64,000 bases of DNA from Lateolabrax maculatus (Eukaryota > Chordata > Actinopteri > Acropomatiformes > Lateolabracidae): contig CM062197.1 of assembly GCA_031216445.1 (NCBI GenBank), forward strand, positions 26,438,001 through 26,502,000, read 5' to 3'. Both the position numbers and the translations under genes were made by a program. Below, in pieces: positions 32,712 through 45,854 of this stretch (its first letter is position 1; each line of letters begins with the position of its first letter). Under the pieces are notes generated by a model. The model searched no databases, had not been told where the DNA came from, and saw only the letters and a program-made list of their open reading frames with translations.

Positions 32712-35479
32712 GTGAGTGAGATAGCTAAAGTATTTACTGAGAATAATGTATTCCTGAAATTCACTTCTACTAGGGGGTCATTGTCAACCACTAGCAAGCG
32801 AACATCATACATTTGAAAAGAATTCTCAGTGGTGACGCCTATTGAGTTTGTCCTAAAAAATGACAGGCAGACAGTTGTGTATATCCCCATACTAAAAATG
32901 CTGCAGACATTACTAAACAATGGAGAAATTTTAGATAAGGCCATGTCATCTGAGACAAATTTGTCACAAGGATACAGATCTCACAGGGATGGTTACCGGT
33001 TTAAAGACAATTCTCTCTTGACAGAGGAAGAATTCAGGATTGCTCTTTTCTTGTACATAGATGATTTTGAGGTGGCTAAGCCCTTGGGAACCTCCAGAAA
33101 GAAACACAAGCTGCCATCTACTGGGTACTTGGAAATCTACACCCTAAATATCGCTCCTCTCTTCATTCCATTCAGCTTGCTCTACTCATCATCGCTGAAG
33201 ATGATATCAGGAAGTTGACTTTAAATGAGAGACCACAGTCTATTGAAGAATTAAAAGTGCAACTGGTAGATAAACTGTCACTGCAGTATGACTTTAAACT
33301 GCAGTATGAAGATCAAGACTTCCATAATGCCCTCTGCAATTTGACTGAAATAACTGATTTACCTGAAAGAGCTACGCTCAAAATCATCCCTCTTGTGACT
33401 CTCCATTTAACCGCATTGTCATCACCCACCACAACATCAGACACTGAGTGCAGCACAGCAGACACTGAGATCCTGTCGACAGGAAGAGCATCACCATCGC
33501 TAAGACAACAGTGGCCAGATTTCTTTGACATACCCAATTTCTCAGTTGATGTTGACTATAGACTCAGACAGGCAGATCTTGCCTTTATGAAGGATGGAAC
33601 ACGTATGACTCTACCACGAGATATGAAGCATGACATACTAGAAAAGCTTGCTGAGACGATGTACAGTTTCAAGGCTTACCCTAAAGATGATGACTTCAGC
33701 AGTGTTGCAAAAGCACTAATTAGCAAACACCCCTGCCTCACTGAGCCTGGACCACACAGATGGTATGGCTGGAAAAACAGCCTTAAATTATCGCACAAAG
33801 CTTCAAAAAGCTGGATGTGAGGATGTAGCAATCAATGGAGGCAAAAGAAGTAAAGGCAACCCAGAAGGAGAATCCTCAAGCAAGAATATCAAACGGCCAA
33901 AAAGAGGTGAAGCAAACTACCTACCTAACTTACCTGAAGGACATGATGAAACAAGCCTTGAAAATGCCAGAAAGGTTCTCGTGGAAGAAATGAAGAAGAA
34001 ACAACCCAATGGCACTCTCATCTCACAAATGATGGACCAATCATTCCCACTACGCAGACAAGAAATTGTAGAAAAGGAACCTGCTGTACAGAACATTGTT
34101 GAACGATGGCCAGCACTCTTCACAGACAGGTAAACTATTTTTGTTCTCAACCAATAAAATAATGTCTATCAAAAAGAAATTCAAGGTGTGTGGCTAGAAA
34201 TCCAAACACACTTGTTGGAATGTTAACACTTCTGCCATCTCTCCATCCCTACCCACCCCTCTCTCTACTTTTCAGGTGTTTGCTGAGTTCAACAGAATCG
34301 CAAGTAAGAATCTTGAGGGAGACTTCTTTGAGGCTCTGGACCAGTATACCCCACGTTTCATTGAACTTTTCAAAACAAGAAGGGGAACTGTTGGCCAGAA
34401 GCTCAGTGAGCTGATGCAGCACATGAGCTGGATGGTTAGTAGGTTAATTTTGCTTTTGATCTGTGTGATAGTTCATCAATCAAGTTCTAAATGAGATGAT
34501 CCAGCCCAACCTATTCTATTTCCTGTCTGACTTGTGCTTGTGCCTTGCAAATTACTCTGTTAACTGGTCTTTTCTCTCTCTGTGTATCATTAGACACCAG
34601 ACGTGACAGTACTTCGCTCTGTTGTCCTCAAAGGCATTCCTATTTTACTTGGTGACGACTCCAGTGAATTCTTCAAGACATGCTCTGTAAGTACTTGCAC
34701 ATAAGAAAAAGTTTGGTCTGCATTAAAATAGAACTATATCTGTGCTGACATAGAAGATGTAATTTTATCTGCACAATATACAATATACATTTTGTACAGT
34801 GATTGATGTATTTTGTATGGCAATTCCTCCACAGCTAATCTGAGAGGTATTTAAACAGCCAGTAAATAAAAATGAAATTTGCCACATAAACGTTGTACAC
34901 ATTAATTAATTGTAAATCTAAGGAGCAGGAGTCCAGGCTGAAAAGTCAGTGTCACTGTTTAAGAATATATGGACCTTGTGGACCATAGCTTTAGTTTAAT
35001 CATACCACATTTATTTTGTTGGTTATATTGTAACAATCCAGTGTGAACACATATTTAAAACCATATTCCCTAGCAAATGCTTTCAACATTAAAAATGAAT
35101 GTTTTAGAAGAGTATAAATTGCCATGCTGAAGAATGTGTGTGTGTGTCTTTGTAGGGTACAGTGAGAGACGAGGCCCTAGAATGCACTGTCGGTGTGCTG
35201 ACAGTTGTCAGTGAAGATAATCCTCATGAGGGTCCAAGTTCAGTAGACCTCCAGCCCATCTCCACTGCCATCATTCTGGAGGGAGGTATCATCTTGGATC
35301 ATATAAAAAAACTTGCCTCAGGCAGTTTGTCTGTTATTTGGGCTTACATATGCTTTGCATTTGGATTACCCAAAATGCATGGCAAATACACTCAACTTCA
35401 TTCAGACTGTGATGCTTGGACTGGGAAAGAAAACCTCCCACCAAAACTGTTAACTTTGAAGAACAGTCTACTGGGTTAG
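32712..35479 (+). pseudogene. Transposase-like tail and SAMD3-like pseudogene, unit 5
   Basis: Exons end at 34129, then 34276-34434, 34594-34686 and 35156-35479. The exon 4 donor is GTTAGT instead of GTAAGT (34435), a weaker site shared with unit 7. Exon 6 has Ala to Val (GTVRDE) and Met to Leu (IILDHI). One extra T lies in the preceding intron. Confidence 0.68.
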
Positions 35480-36830
35480 ACCAGTAAAGAGCCATCAGCT
35501 GTCAGATAGCACTTTGTAAATTATGCAGCAGTTAATGTTCTCCTGTTATCAGAGAAAGTTTTATGCTTTCATGCAACTGAGCTGGCTTGTTTATGATCTC
35601 AAAAAAAAAAAAAATTCTATTAAAGTGTACCATGTTATGCTAGTATGCTAATGGTGGAAATAGCGCCACCTTGTGTTGCAAAGAGTTGTTAGATAATGTT
35701 GTCAGAAAGGAACCTAGCAAGGTTGACCTGTTTACATTTGTGTTTTGGGAAAACTTTTAATTATAGTAGTTATAATGTAGTACAAATACAAAACCCAAGG
35801 AATGATGTTTTTCTGTGTTGGTTTAAACCTTGGACTGATGCTCGCTTTGGGACACAAAAGCATTTGTTGTACTTTCAGTTTTGATCAGAAATGCAATGAT
35901 TTTGCATGCACTGAAGTCCTGTAATTATCAGGTGTTTACCTGTTTAATATTGTGAGACTGTTACATGCATAGAATTAGCTCACAAAAATGTGGTTTTATT
36001 TTTGCCATGTCCATGTCATGTTCTACAGTCAAATCAAACCACAAGTTTGTTGTTTAGCTGCTGTTTTGTACTTGAATGTACAAGAAAGTGATACTTGGGA
36101 ACAGAACACTTGAGGCTGAATAATAGATTTAATGCATATTGTTATTACAATAGCCTAACAGACATAGATCACACTATGAGCAATTTTGCAACTAGCTTTA
36201 AAATACATTAAATATGACAAGAGGATAGAGAACAGTCATTTTATTGTTTATTGTAAGGTTATTACATGAGTGATAAAACACACATTTTATATTGGAGAAT
36301 TGGAATCAAAAGTAACAATATCGAACATTTATTGTTCAGTCTAGATCTGTCAGTGATGCAATTATTTTTTTAATAAATGTTGTAATGCAGCTGAACAAAC
36401 CCAGTGAGTGTTCTTTTAAAGTATATGTTTGTGGTGTTTTTCCCTTTATTAGGTAATAACAGCTAAAATAGATAAGAAATGGGAGAAGGACAAGGACCCA
36501 TTCAAGGAAATTGGTTTGTTTAATTTAACTGAACTGAAATGAACTGAAAAAAAATGAGTGAGTAGTAAGTAGTAGGTATCATAATTCTAAGTGGGGTTAA
36601 ATTTGTGTCAAGCAGTCCACACAAAATGAAAAAAATAAGTTAACACTAAGCATGGCTATTAAGTTACATGAACTTTTTTTTTTTTTTTTTAGTTGTACTA
36701 CTTGATTTGGTACTGCACGCTTAAAATAAACAAGCTTTTCTAACTCACTATTCTTAAGATTACTTTGCTTAATTTGCAACGAGTTTGCATACTTTTTTTA
36801 AGTAAGGTCAACTAATTAGATTTTACAGTG

Positions 36831-37391
36831 AGTATACGTACACACGTCTCCCGCAGAGCTATGTTGAAAGTCCCTCAATATTCAGTCGAGTATTGGCTAA
36901 TGACCTGCAACACCTAGACGTGTCCAGTACAGTACTACAATATGTAGATGATCTCTTGATATGTAGCACCTCCAAAGCTCAATGTGCACAAGACTCAGTC
37001 TCAGCCCTGATGGCTTTAGAAAAGGGGGCTCACAAGGTGAGTAAAAATAAATTACAGTTTTGCCAGACACAGGTTGAATACTTAGGTAGACAACTCTGTG
37101 GCACTAAATGAGCTATAGTGCCCTCACAAATTGAGGCAGTATCGAAAGCTCCCAAACCACAAACGGTGAGACACATGTCGTCATTTCTGCCATCTCAGCT
37201 TTACTAGAAGCCATACACCATCCAAAAGTGTTAGCCATCATTAAATGCGTAGCTCATCAAAAAACGAATTCCCTGATAGCTAAAGGCAACAACTTAGCAG
37301 ATGAAGCCGCAAAACGCATAGCTACACCCACCTGTATAGGACCACTGCTAGTAGCTGGAGATTGTGAACCACTGACAAACTTATATATATA

Positions 37392-37436
<45 letters not shown>

Positions 37437-37719
37437 CTATATATATGTGCTGCTATGTAATAGCAGCACAACATCAGGCAAGTCCATATGCACATTCTGT
37501 ATGGGCAAAAAGGGGGGCAAGTATAATCACTGAAGAAGGTCCATCACATGGGCTATGGCGAAGTGCACATGGACATATTGTCCTCCCAACATCTTTGGTA
37601 CAGGTTGCTACACGTAGTGCGCATGGTCAGGACCATTGCACAAGTGGGGAGGTGTTGAGACGCCTTCAAGCAGTCTGGTGGTCACCATTTTTCCGACCTG
37701 CGTTTGTAGCTGAGACAAT
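36831..37719 (+). mobile_element. ERV pol fragment, short spacer after unit 5
   Basis: RT palm with YVDD, RNase H tail, (TA)n at 37382-37433 and integrase N-domain. Confidence 0.8.
37382..37433. repeat. (TA)n microsatellite, unit 5
   Basis: About 52 bases of TA with the fixed GA interruption. Confidence 0.95.
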
Positions 37720-37866
37720 TTTGCAAGGAAGGTTTTTTTCTGTTGCTCTGGTATTTCAAGTCTGATACTGCATGTTAGTGTTTTTGTTTTTTGTTTCTAT
37801 TTTGCCGGGCTTGATGCTAAAATGATCTTTTCTTTTCAGATTTTTCAAGAAGACAAAAAACTTCCT

Positions 37867-38598
37867 ATGCAGTGGTTGTGTAAGTACTGCACATTTTGTG
37901 CTGAAAAGAGGTGCTTCTTACTTAAGCATTACCGCTTAAAACACGGGTGCCACACTCGAATATCACCACTACCGTGCCTTTATAAGGAGTGCCTGTGCAC
38001 ATTTAAATCTTTCAATGCACTCAAAGTCCACTTATCAACATGGCACACTCAAAAGGACCTGGGGAACGTGGGTGAAACTGCTTTCCATTGTCAGCTGTGT
38101 GACTTTGTGGAGCCTTGCACTGGAGCTGACTTTTTTACCCATTTACGAAGACATTTGAAGCTGAAGCAAAAGGTTTCCTGTCCATATCAAGGCTGTAGCT
38201 TTCAGAGCAATGTTTATTCAACCTTTAATGCACATAAAAGCAAAGAACATCAAGACCACAATAAGATGGCATTCAAACCTGAAATTGTGTCACATAATGT
38301 ACTTGAGGTACCTCCACCTAATATAAATATTCAACCTGAGGATAGTGCCCCTGAAACTGATCAGGTTGAGTTTGAGGTTACTGAGCTCAATGAAGATGTG
38401 GGAGACTTGGAGAGTCAGTTGGAACATAATGTAGCTGCTGTTTTTCTGAAAATGTCATCGATTCTTAACATCTCTGAAAATGCCCTGCAAGAAGTTATAG
38501 AGCAGATCAACCAAATTTATGTGCTTTCACAGCCATTGTTACATACCTCGGTTGGAAAAATACTAAATCAACATTGTGGAGATGTTGAGGACTCTTAA
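37867..38598 (+). CDS. C2H2 zinc-finger ORF, unit 6
   Basis: 243 residues with Lys102 and all zinc ligands. Promoterless, as in the other short-spacer units. Confidence 0.65.
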   Translation: MQWLCKYCTFCAEKRCFLLKHYRLKHGCHTRISPLPCLYKECLCTFKSFNALKVHLSTWHTQKDLGNVGETAFHCQLCDFVEPCTGADFFTHLRRHLKLKQKVSCPYQGCSFQSNVYSTFNAHKSKEHQDHNKMAFKPEIVSHNVLEVPPPNINIQPEDSAPETDQVEFEVTELNEDVGDLESQLEHNVAAVFLKMSSILNISENALQEVIEQINQIYVLSQPLLHTSVGKILNQHCGDVEDS

Positions 38599-41365
38599 GT
38601 GAGTGAGATAGCTAAAGTATTTACTGAGAATAATGTATTCCTGAAATTCACTTCTACTAGGGGGTCATTGTCAACCACTAGCAAGCGAACATCATACATT
38701 TGAAAAGAATTCTCAGTGGTGACGCCTATTGAGTTTGTCCTAAAAAATGACAGGCAGACAGTTGTGTATATCCCCATACTAAAAATGCTGCAGACATTAC
38801 TAAACAATGGAGAAATTTTAGATAAGGCTATGTCATCTGAGACAAATTTGTCACAAGGATACAGATCTCACAGGGATGGTTACCGGTTTAAAGACAATTC
38901 TCTCTTGACAGAGGAAGAATTCAGGATTGCTCTTTTCTTGTACATAGATGATTTTGAGGTGGCTAAGCCCTTGGGAACCTCCAGAAAGAAACACAAGCTG
39001 CCATCTACTGGGTACTTGGAAATCTACACCCTAAATATCGCTCCTCTCTTCATTCCATTCAGCTTGCTCTACTCATCATCGCTGAAGATGATATCAGGAA
39101 GTTGACTTTAAATGAGAGACCACAGTCTATTGAAGAATTAAAAGTGCAACTGGTAGATAAACTGTCACTGCAGTATGACTTTAAACTGCAGTATGAAGAT
39201 CAAGACTTCCATAATGCCCTCTGCAATTTGACTGAAATAACTGATTTACCTGAAAGAGCTACGCTCAAAATCATCCCTCTTGTGACTCTCCATTTAACCG
39301 CATTGTCATCACCCACCACAACATCAGACACTGAGTGCAGCACAGCAGACACTGAGATCCTGTCGACAGGAAGAGCATCACCATCGCTAAGACAACAGTG
39401 GCCAGATTTCTTTGACATACCCAATTTCTCAGTTGATGTTGACTATAGACTCAGACAGGCAGATCTTGCCTTTATGAAGGATGGAACACGTATGACTCTA
39501 CCACGAGATATGAAGCATGACATACTAGAAAAGCTTGCTGAGACGATGTACAGTTTCAAGGCTTACCCTAAAGATGATGACTTCAGCAGTGTTGCAAAAG
39601 CACTAATTAGCAAACACCCCTGCCTCACTGAGCCTGGACCACACAGATGGTATGGCTGGAAAAACAGCCTTAAATTATCGCACAAAGCTTCAAAAAGCTG
39701 GATGTGAGGATGTAGCAATCAATGGAGGCAAAAGAAGTAAAGGCAACCCAGAAGGAGAATCCTCAAGCAAGAATATCAAACGGCCAAAAAGAGGTGAAGC
39801 AAACTACCTACCTAACTTACCTGAAGGACATGATGAAACAAGCCTTGAAAATGCCAGAAAGGTTCTCGTGGAAGAAATGAAGAAGAAACAACCCAATGGC
39901 ACTCTCATCTCACAAATGATGGACCAATCATTCCCACTACGCAGACAAGAAATTGTAGAAAAGGAACCTGCTGTACAGAACATTGTTGAACGATGGCCAG
40001 CACTCTTCACAGACAGGTAAACTATTTTTGTTCTCAACCAATAAAATAATGCCTATCAAAAAGAAATTCAAGGTGTGTGGCTAGAAATCCAAACACACTT
40101 GTTGGAATGTTAACACTTCTGCCATCTCTCCATCCCTACCCACCCCTCTCTCTACTTTTCAGGTGTTTGCTGAGTTCAACAGAATCGCAAGTAAGAATCT
40201 TGAGGGAGACTTCTTTGAGGCTCTGGACCAGTATACCCCACGTTTCATTGAACTTTTCAAAACAAGAAGGGGAACTGTTGGCCAGAAGCTCAGTGAGCTG
40301 ATGCAGCACATGAGCTGGATGGTAAGTAGGTTAATTTTGCTTTTGATCTGTGTGATAGTTCATCAATCAAGTTCTAAATGAGATGATCCAGCCCAACCTA
40401 TTCTATTTCCTGTCTGACTTGTGCTTGTGCCTTGCAAAGTACTCTGTTAACTGGTCTTTTCTCTCTCTGTGTATCATTAGACACCAGACGTGACAGTACT
40501 TCGCTCTGTTGTCCTCAAAGGCATTCCTATTTTACTTGGTGACGACTCCAGTGAATTCTTCAAGACATGCTCTGTAAGTACTTGCACATAAGAAAAAGTT
40601 TGGTCTGCATTAAAATAGAACTATATCTGTGCTGACATAGAAGATGTAATTTTATCTGCACAATATACAATATACATTTTGTACAGTGATTGATGTATTT
40701 TGTATGGCAATTCCTCCACAGCTAATCTGAGAGGTATTTAAACAGCCAGTAAATAAAAATGAAATTTGCCACATAAACGTTGTACACATTAATTAATTGT
40801 AAATCTAAGGAGCAGGAGTCCAGGCTGAAAAGTCAGTGTCACTGTTTAAGAATATATGGACCTTGTGGACCATAGCTTTAGTTTAATCATACCACATTTA
40901 TTTTGTTGGTTATATTGTAACAATCCAGTGTGAACACATATTTAAAACCATATTCCCTAGCAAATGCTTTCAACATTAAAAATGAATGTTTAGAAGAGCA
41001 TAAATTGCCATGCTGAAGAATGTGTGTGTGTGTCTTTGTAGGGTACAGCGAGAGACGAGGCCCTAGAATGCACTGTCGGTGTGCTGACAGTTGTCAGTGA
41101 AGATAATCCTCATGAGGGTCCAAGTTCAGTAGACCTCCAGCCCATCTCCACTGCCATCATTCTGGAGGGAGGTATCATCATGGATCATATAAAAAAACTT
41201 GCCTCAGGCAGTTTGTCTGTTATTTGGGCTTACATATGCTTTGCATTTGGATTACCCAAAATGCATGGCAAATACACTCAACTTCATTCAGACTGTGATG
41301 CTTGGACTGGGAAAGAAAACCTCCCACCAAAACTGTTAACTTTGAAGAACAGTCTACTGGGTTAG
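38599..41365 (+). pseudogene. Transposase-like tail and SAMD3-like pseudogene, unit 6
   Basis: Exons end at 40016, then 40163-40321, 40481-40573 and 41042-41365. It has the shared stops and frameshifts, with no additional coding lesion seen. Confidence 0.68.
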
Positions 41366-42716
41366 ACCAGTAAAGAGCCATCAGCTGTCAGATAGCACTT
41401 TGTAAATTATGCAGCAGCTAATGTTCTCCTGTTATCAGAGAAAGTTTTATGCTTTCATGCAACTGAGCTGGCTTGTTTATGATCTCAAAAAAAAAAAAAA
41501 TTCTATTAAAGTGTACCATGTTATGCTAGTATGCTAATGGTGGAAATAGCGCCACCTTGTGTTGCAAAGAGTTGTTAGATAATGTTGTCAGAAAGGAACC
41601 TAGCAAGGTTGACCTGTTTACATTTGTGTTTTGGGAAAACTTTTAATTATAGTAGTTATAATGTAGTACAAATACAAAACCCAAGGAGTGATGTTTTTCT
41701 GTGTTGGTTTAAACCTTGGACTGATGCTCGCTTTGGGACACAAAAGCATTTGTTGTACTTTCAGTTTTGATCAGAAATGCAATGATTTTGCATGCACTGA
41801 AGTCCTGTAATTATCAGGTGTTTACCTGTTTAATATTGTGAGACTGTTACATGCATAGAATTAGCTCACAAAAATGTGGTTTTATTTTTGCCATGTCCAT
41901 GTCATGTTCTACAGTCAAATCAAACCACAAGTTTGTTGTTTAGCTGCTGTTTTGTACTTGAATGTACAAGAAAGTGATACTTGGGAACAGAACACTTGAG
42001 GCTGAATAATAGATTTAATGCATATTGTTATTACAATAGCCTAACAGACATAGATCACACTATGAGCAATTTTGCAACTAGCTTTAAAATACATTAAATA
42101 TGACAAGAGGATAGAGAACAGTCATTTTATTGTTTATTGTAAGGTTATTACATGAGTGATAAAACACACATTTTATATTGGAGAATTGGAATCAAAAGTA
42201 ACAATATCGAACATTTATTGTTCAGTCTAGATCTGTCAGTGATGCAATTATTTTTTTAATAAATGTTGTAATGCAGCTGAACAAACCCAGTGAGTGTTCT
42301 TTTAAAGTATATGTTTGTGGTGTTTTTCCCTTTATTAGGTAATAACAGCTAAAATAGATAAGAAATGGGAGAAGGACAAGGACCCATTCAAGGAAATTGG
42401 TTTGTTTAATTTAACTGAACTGAAATGAACTGAAAAAAAATGAGTGAGTAGTAAGTAGTAGGTATCATAATTCTAAGTGGGGTTAAATTTGTATCAAGCA
42501 GTCCACACAAAATGAAAAAATTAAGTTAACACTAAGCATGGCTATTAAGTTACATGAACTTTTTTTTTTTTTTTTTAGTTGTACTACTTGATTTGGTACT
42601 GCACACTTAAAATAAACAAGCTTTTCTAACTCACTATTCTTAAGATTACTTTGCTTAATTTGCAACGAGTTTGCATACTTTTTTTAAGTAAGGTCAACTA
42701 ATTAGATTTTACAGTG

Positions 42717-43267
42717 AGTATACGTACACACGTCTCCCGCAGAGCTATGTTGAAAGTCCCTCAATATTCAGTCGAGTATTGGCTAATGACCTGCAACACC
42801 TAGACGTGTCCAGTACAGTACTACAATATGTAGATGATCTCTTGATATGTAGCACCTCCAAAGCTCAATGTGCACAAGACTCAGTCTCAGCCCTGATGGC
42901 TTTAGAAAAGGGGGCTCACAAGGTGAGTAAAAATAAATTACAGTTTTGCCAGACACAGGTTGAATACTTAGGTAGACAACTCTGTGGCACTAAATGAGCT
43001 ATAGTGCCCTCACAAATTGAGGCAGTATCGAAAGCTCCCAAACCACAAACGGTGAGACACATGTCGTCATTTCTGCCATCTCAGCTTTGCTAGAAGCCAT
43101 ACACCATCCAAAAGTGTTAGCCATCATTAAATGCGTAGCTCATCAAAAAACGAATTCCCTGATAGCTAAAGGCAACAACTTAGCAGATGGAGCCGCAAAA
43201 CGCATAGCTACACCCACCTGTATAGGACCACTGCTAGTAGCTGGAGATTGTGAACCACTGACAAACT
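42717..43267 (+). mobile_element. ERV pol fragment: RT palm C-half and RNase H tail, unit 6
   Basis: It has the YVDD motif, as in unit 0. The RNase H tail reads NLADGAAKR: the Asp is kept and the following Glu is replaced by Gly. Confidence 0.8.
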
Positions 43268-43277
43268 TATATATATA

Positions 43278-43333
<56 letters not shown>
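43268..43333. repeat. (TA)n microsatellite, unit 6 (longest copy)
   Basis: About 66 bases, the longest in the window, with the fixed GA interruption. Confidence 0.95.
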
Positions 43334-43336
<3 letters not shown>

Positions 43337-43344
43337 CTATATAT

Positions 43345-43842
43345 ATGTGCTGCTATGTAATAGCAGCACAACATCAGGCAAGTCCATATGCACATTCTGT
43401 ATGGGCAAAAAGGGGGGCAAGTATAATCACTGAAGAAGGTCCATCACATGGGCTATGGCGAAGTGCACATGGACATATTGTCCTCCCAACATCTTTGGTA
43501 CAGGTTGCTACACGTAGTGCGCATGGTCAGGACCATTGCACAAGTGGGGAGGTGTTGAGATGCCTTCAAGCAGTCTGGTGGTCACCATTTTTCCGACCTG
43601 CGTTTGTAGCTGAGAAAAAAAAAGAAAAAAAAAGCCCTAAAAATGCTAGGAATCAAACAGAAGTTCAGATGTGTGTATCACCCACAGTCACAGAGAGTAG
43701 TGGAAAGGGCAAATGGCATGCTAAAAGCAAAACTTGCAAAAATTAGAGCAGACAGTATAAAATCAATTGGGTAGATGCATTGCCACTTGCTTTGATGGCT
43801 ATACGAACACTAACTAACACTAACACTAAGCTAAGAGACTAA
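43345..43842 (+). mobile_element. ERV integrase remnant, long spacer 2
   Basis: It holds the N-terminal domain, then an A-rich joint (43614-43633) that differs from spacer 1 by several A/G residues and shifts the frame. The core C-part follows in another frame. Four bases are missing near 43755 relative to spacer 1. It is more damaged than the copy at 3165-3659. Confidence 0.7.
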
Positions 43843-43882
43843 CACATCTAATACCACACGAGGCACTTACAGGGAGACCGAT

Positions 43883-44198
43883 GCCGGTTCCCTTTTGTAG
43901 AGGGCCGTATGCGAGCAATGTGAACGAGAACTAACATGCTACCTACGACACCTAACGCAAATACACAAAGCTGTGCTCCAACAGGTAAAAGCTGTGTCTG
44001 AGGACAGAGACGCTGACATTCCAGAGCAGCTAAGGAGAGTTGAACCTGGAGACTGGGTCTACGTAAAGGTGTTCAAACGAAAGTGGGACCAACCAAGGTG
44101 AGAAGGACCCTTTAAGGTTATCCTAACTACCCCAACTGCGCTGAAAGTAGAGGGTAAGAAATGTTGGTTCCATTTAAACCATTGCTGCAGAGCGAGGG
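43883..44198 (+). mobile_element. ERV integrase C-terminal domain remnant, long spacer 2
   Basis: It has the same EPGDWVYVK and GPF segments and the same internal TGA as spacer 1. Confidence 0.65.
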
Positions 44199-44593
44199 AT
44201 CCAGGTGAGACAGCAAGGGCACAGCACGATCCAGAAAGGGACGGTGAAGCCTCCCAACTGGAAGATAGACAGCTTCAAGATCCAAGGACAAAGATGATCA
44301 CAGAGACTGGCTGAGAGGAGGAGTACCAGTAAACAACGTAATCACACTCACGTATATAAAGTCAGCTCAATACAATCAAACATTGACATTAGGACCAGAA
44401 GGCATAAAAATAGACACGCATGTGGTTCACAGACAATGCCTATAAGAAGGGACAGTGATGGTAGTGGTACAATGTTCACGAAATCAATGCACATAGATAA
44501 ACCTACACCAAACCATGACAGCTGAAGAAGCAACCAAATTGACCCAAATTTAAGTAAAATGAGGTGTCTGAGCTGAGAGATGTCTCTCCCATG
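44199..44593 (+). other. Unassigned ERV 3' region, long spacer 2
   Basis: This is the counterpart of 4016-4410. No envelope motif or open frame is recognisable. Confidence 0.3.
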
Positions 44594-45005
44594 TGTGTCC
44601 AATGTTTAGATACTTGTGTGGATCCAATGTTTAGATACTTGTGTGGGAAATGTTTAGATAAGCCTATGTCCAAGGTCTGGCTACTTTCATAGATGGGTGC
44701 CCCTTGGGGGTTGTTTTCCTAAAGTTCCAAAGAGATGAGATCAGTTTCAACCTGAACTATAGGTTCCACCTTCCCTTTCTGTAAAATAGCCATGTATGGT
44801 TATGAGGTTGGCTCTGAGCCTATCTTGTCACCACACATTAGCTATACCATGAGGCTTTAAAAGGTGTAGTTTGAGTGGAAAACGGGGGAGATTCACATTG
44901 GCTTCGGATCTTCTCACAGGCAATCCATGGTGCTTGTTTTGACGCTGTACTTTTTGTAATAAACCTTTTTATACAACTAAGTCGATGTCAGCGGAGATTC
45001 CTTCA
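44594..45005 (+). mobile_element. Retroviral LTR, long spacer 2
   Basis: It has the same 412-base length as the LTR of spacer 1, with the two 25-base direct repeats, the TTTAAAA element and AATAAA at 44958-44963. It differs from the first LTR by only a few substitutions. Confidence 0.6.
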
Positions 45006-45032
45006 TCATCATCACATCATCGCTACAGAAGA

Positions 45033-45645
45033 TACAACACAGCCAACCCCTCTCAGACAGCTAAGGTCGCAAAAGGAGGAAGCATTTAGGAGTGGAGACA
45101 GAAGCAGGTTCAAAGAGGCAAAGTACAGGTTTAGCAAGGAGGTGAGGGGAGCTAAACGACTGTATTCTGAGAAACTCCAACACCAGTTCTCAGCCAAGGA
45201 CTCTGCTTCTGTCTGGAAGGGGCTCAGAGAGCTCACCCATTACAAACCCAGAGCCCCCCACTCTGCTAACGACTTGCGCCTGTCCAACAATCTGAACAAG
45301 TTCTACTGTCGTTTCGAAAGACAATGGGACAGTCCAGACACAATCCCCTGGGACTCCATCCACCAGCCCCAGGCCACCAGCTTCACCTCTCCCACCACTG
45401 CAGGGGCCTGGGCCTCTCCACAACTTCAAACCTCAGAGGCCCCCTTCCCGTCCACAGTGACACCTCTCTCAATCCTGGAGAGGGATGTTAACAGACAATA
45501 CAAGAGACAGAACCTCCACAAAGCAGCCGGGCCAGACTCTGTCTCTCCATCCACCCTGAAGCACTGTGCTGACCAGCTGTCTCTGGTGTTCACAGATATC
45601 TTTAACACTTCACTGGAGATATCCCACATACCAGCCTGCTTCAAA
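45033..45645 (+). mobile_element. L2/CR1-type LINE fragment, long spacer 2
   Basis: It has the same end points as in spacer 1, so the LINE was present before the array was duplicated. A few substitutions (Arg to Pro, Ile to Thr) are seen in its frame. Confidence 0.7.
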
Positions 45646-45854
45646 TGTTCCAGCAAGAGATACTGTAAGACTTAGAGCACACTGGCAGACGAAGAGAAAG
45701 ACAAAAGACACTCACATATGTGCAGCCTGCAGTATACTGGATCCAATGGCCAGCTGACTCAGAACTTGCACACCAATGGAGTGTGTGAAAAGCCTGGATA
45801 CAGAAAGAACTGCCCACAGCACAAGAACCACGACTGCCGCTGCACTGCACTCTG
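45646..45854 (+). mobile_element. ERV gag zinc-knuckle remnant, long spacer 2
   Basis: It has the same degraded CEKPGYRKNCP segment as spacer 1. Confidence 0.45.

Larger units (their letters stand above)
31833..36830 (+). mobile_element. Transposon, left-truncated copy (unit 5)
   Basis: The right terminus is at 36822-36830. The 3' non-coding stretch 35480-36821 is full length. Confidence 0.6.
37720..42716 (+). mobile_element. Transposon, left-truncated copy (unit 6)
   Basis: It runs from the short-spacer junction to the right terminus at 42708-42716. The 3' non-coding stretch 41366-42707 is full length. It is followed by the second long spacer, so this unit has a short left flank and a long right flank. 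Confidence 0.6.
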
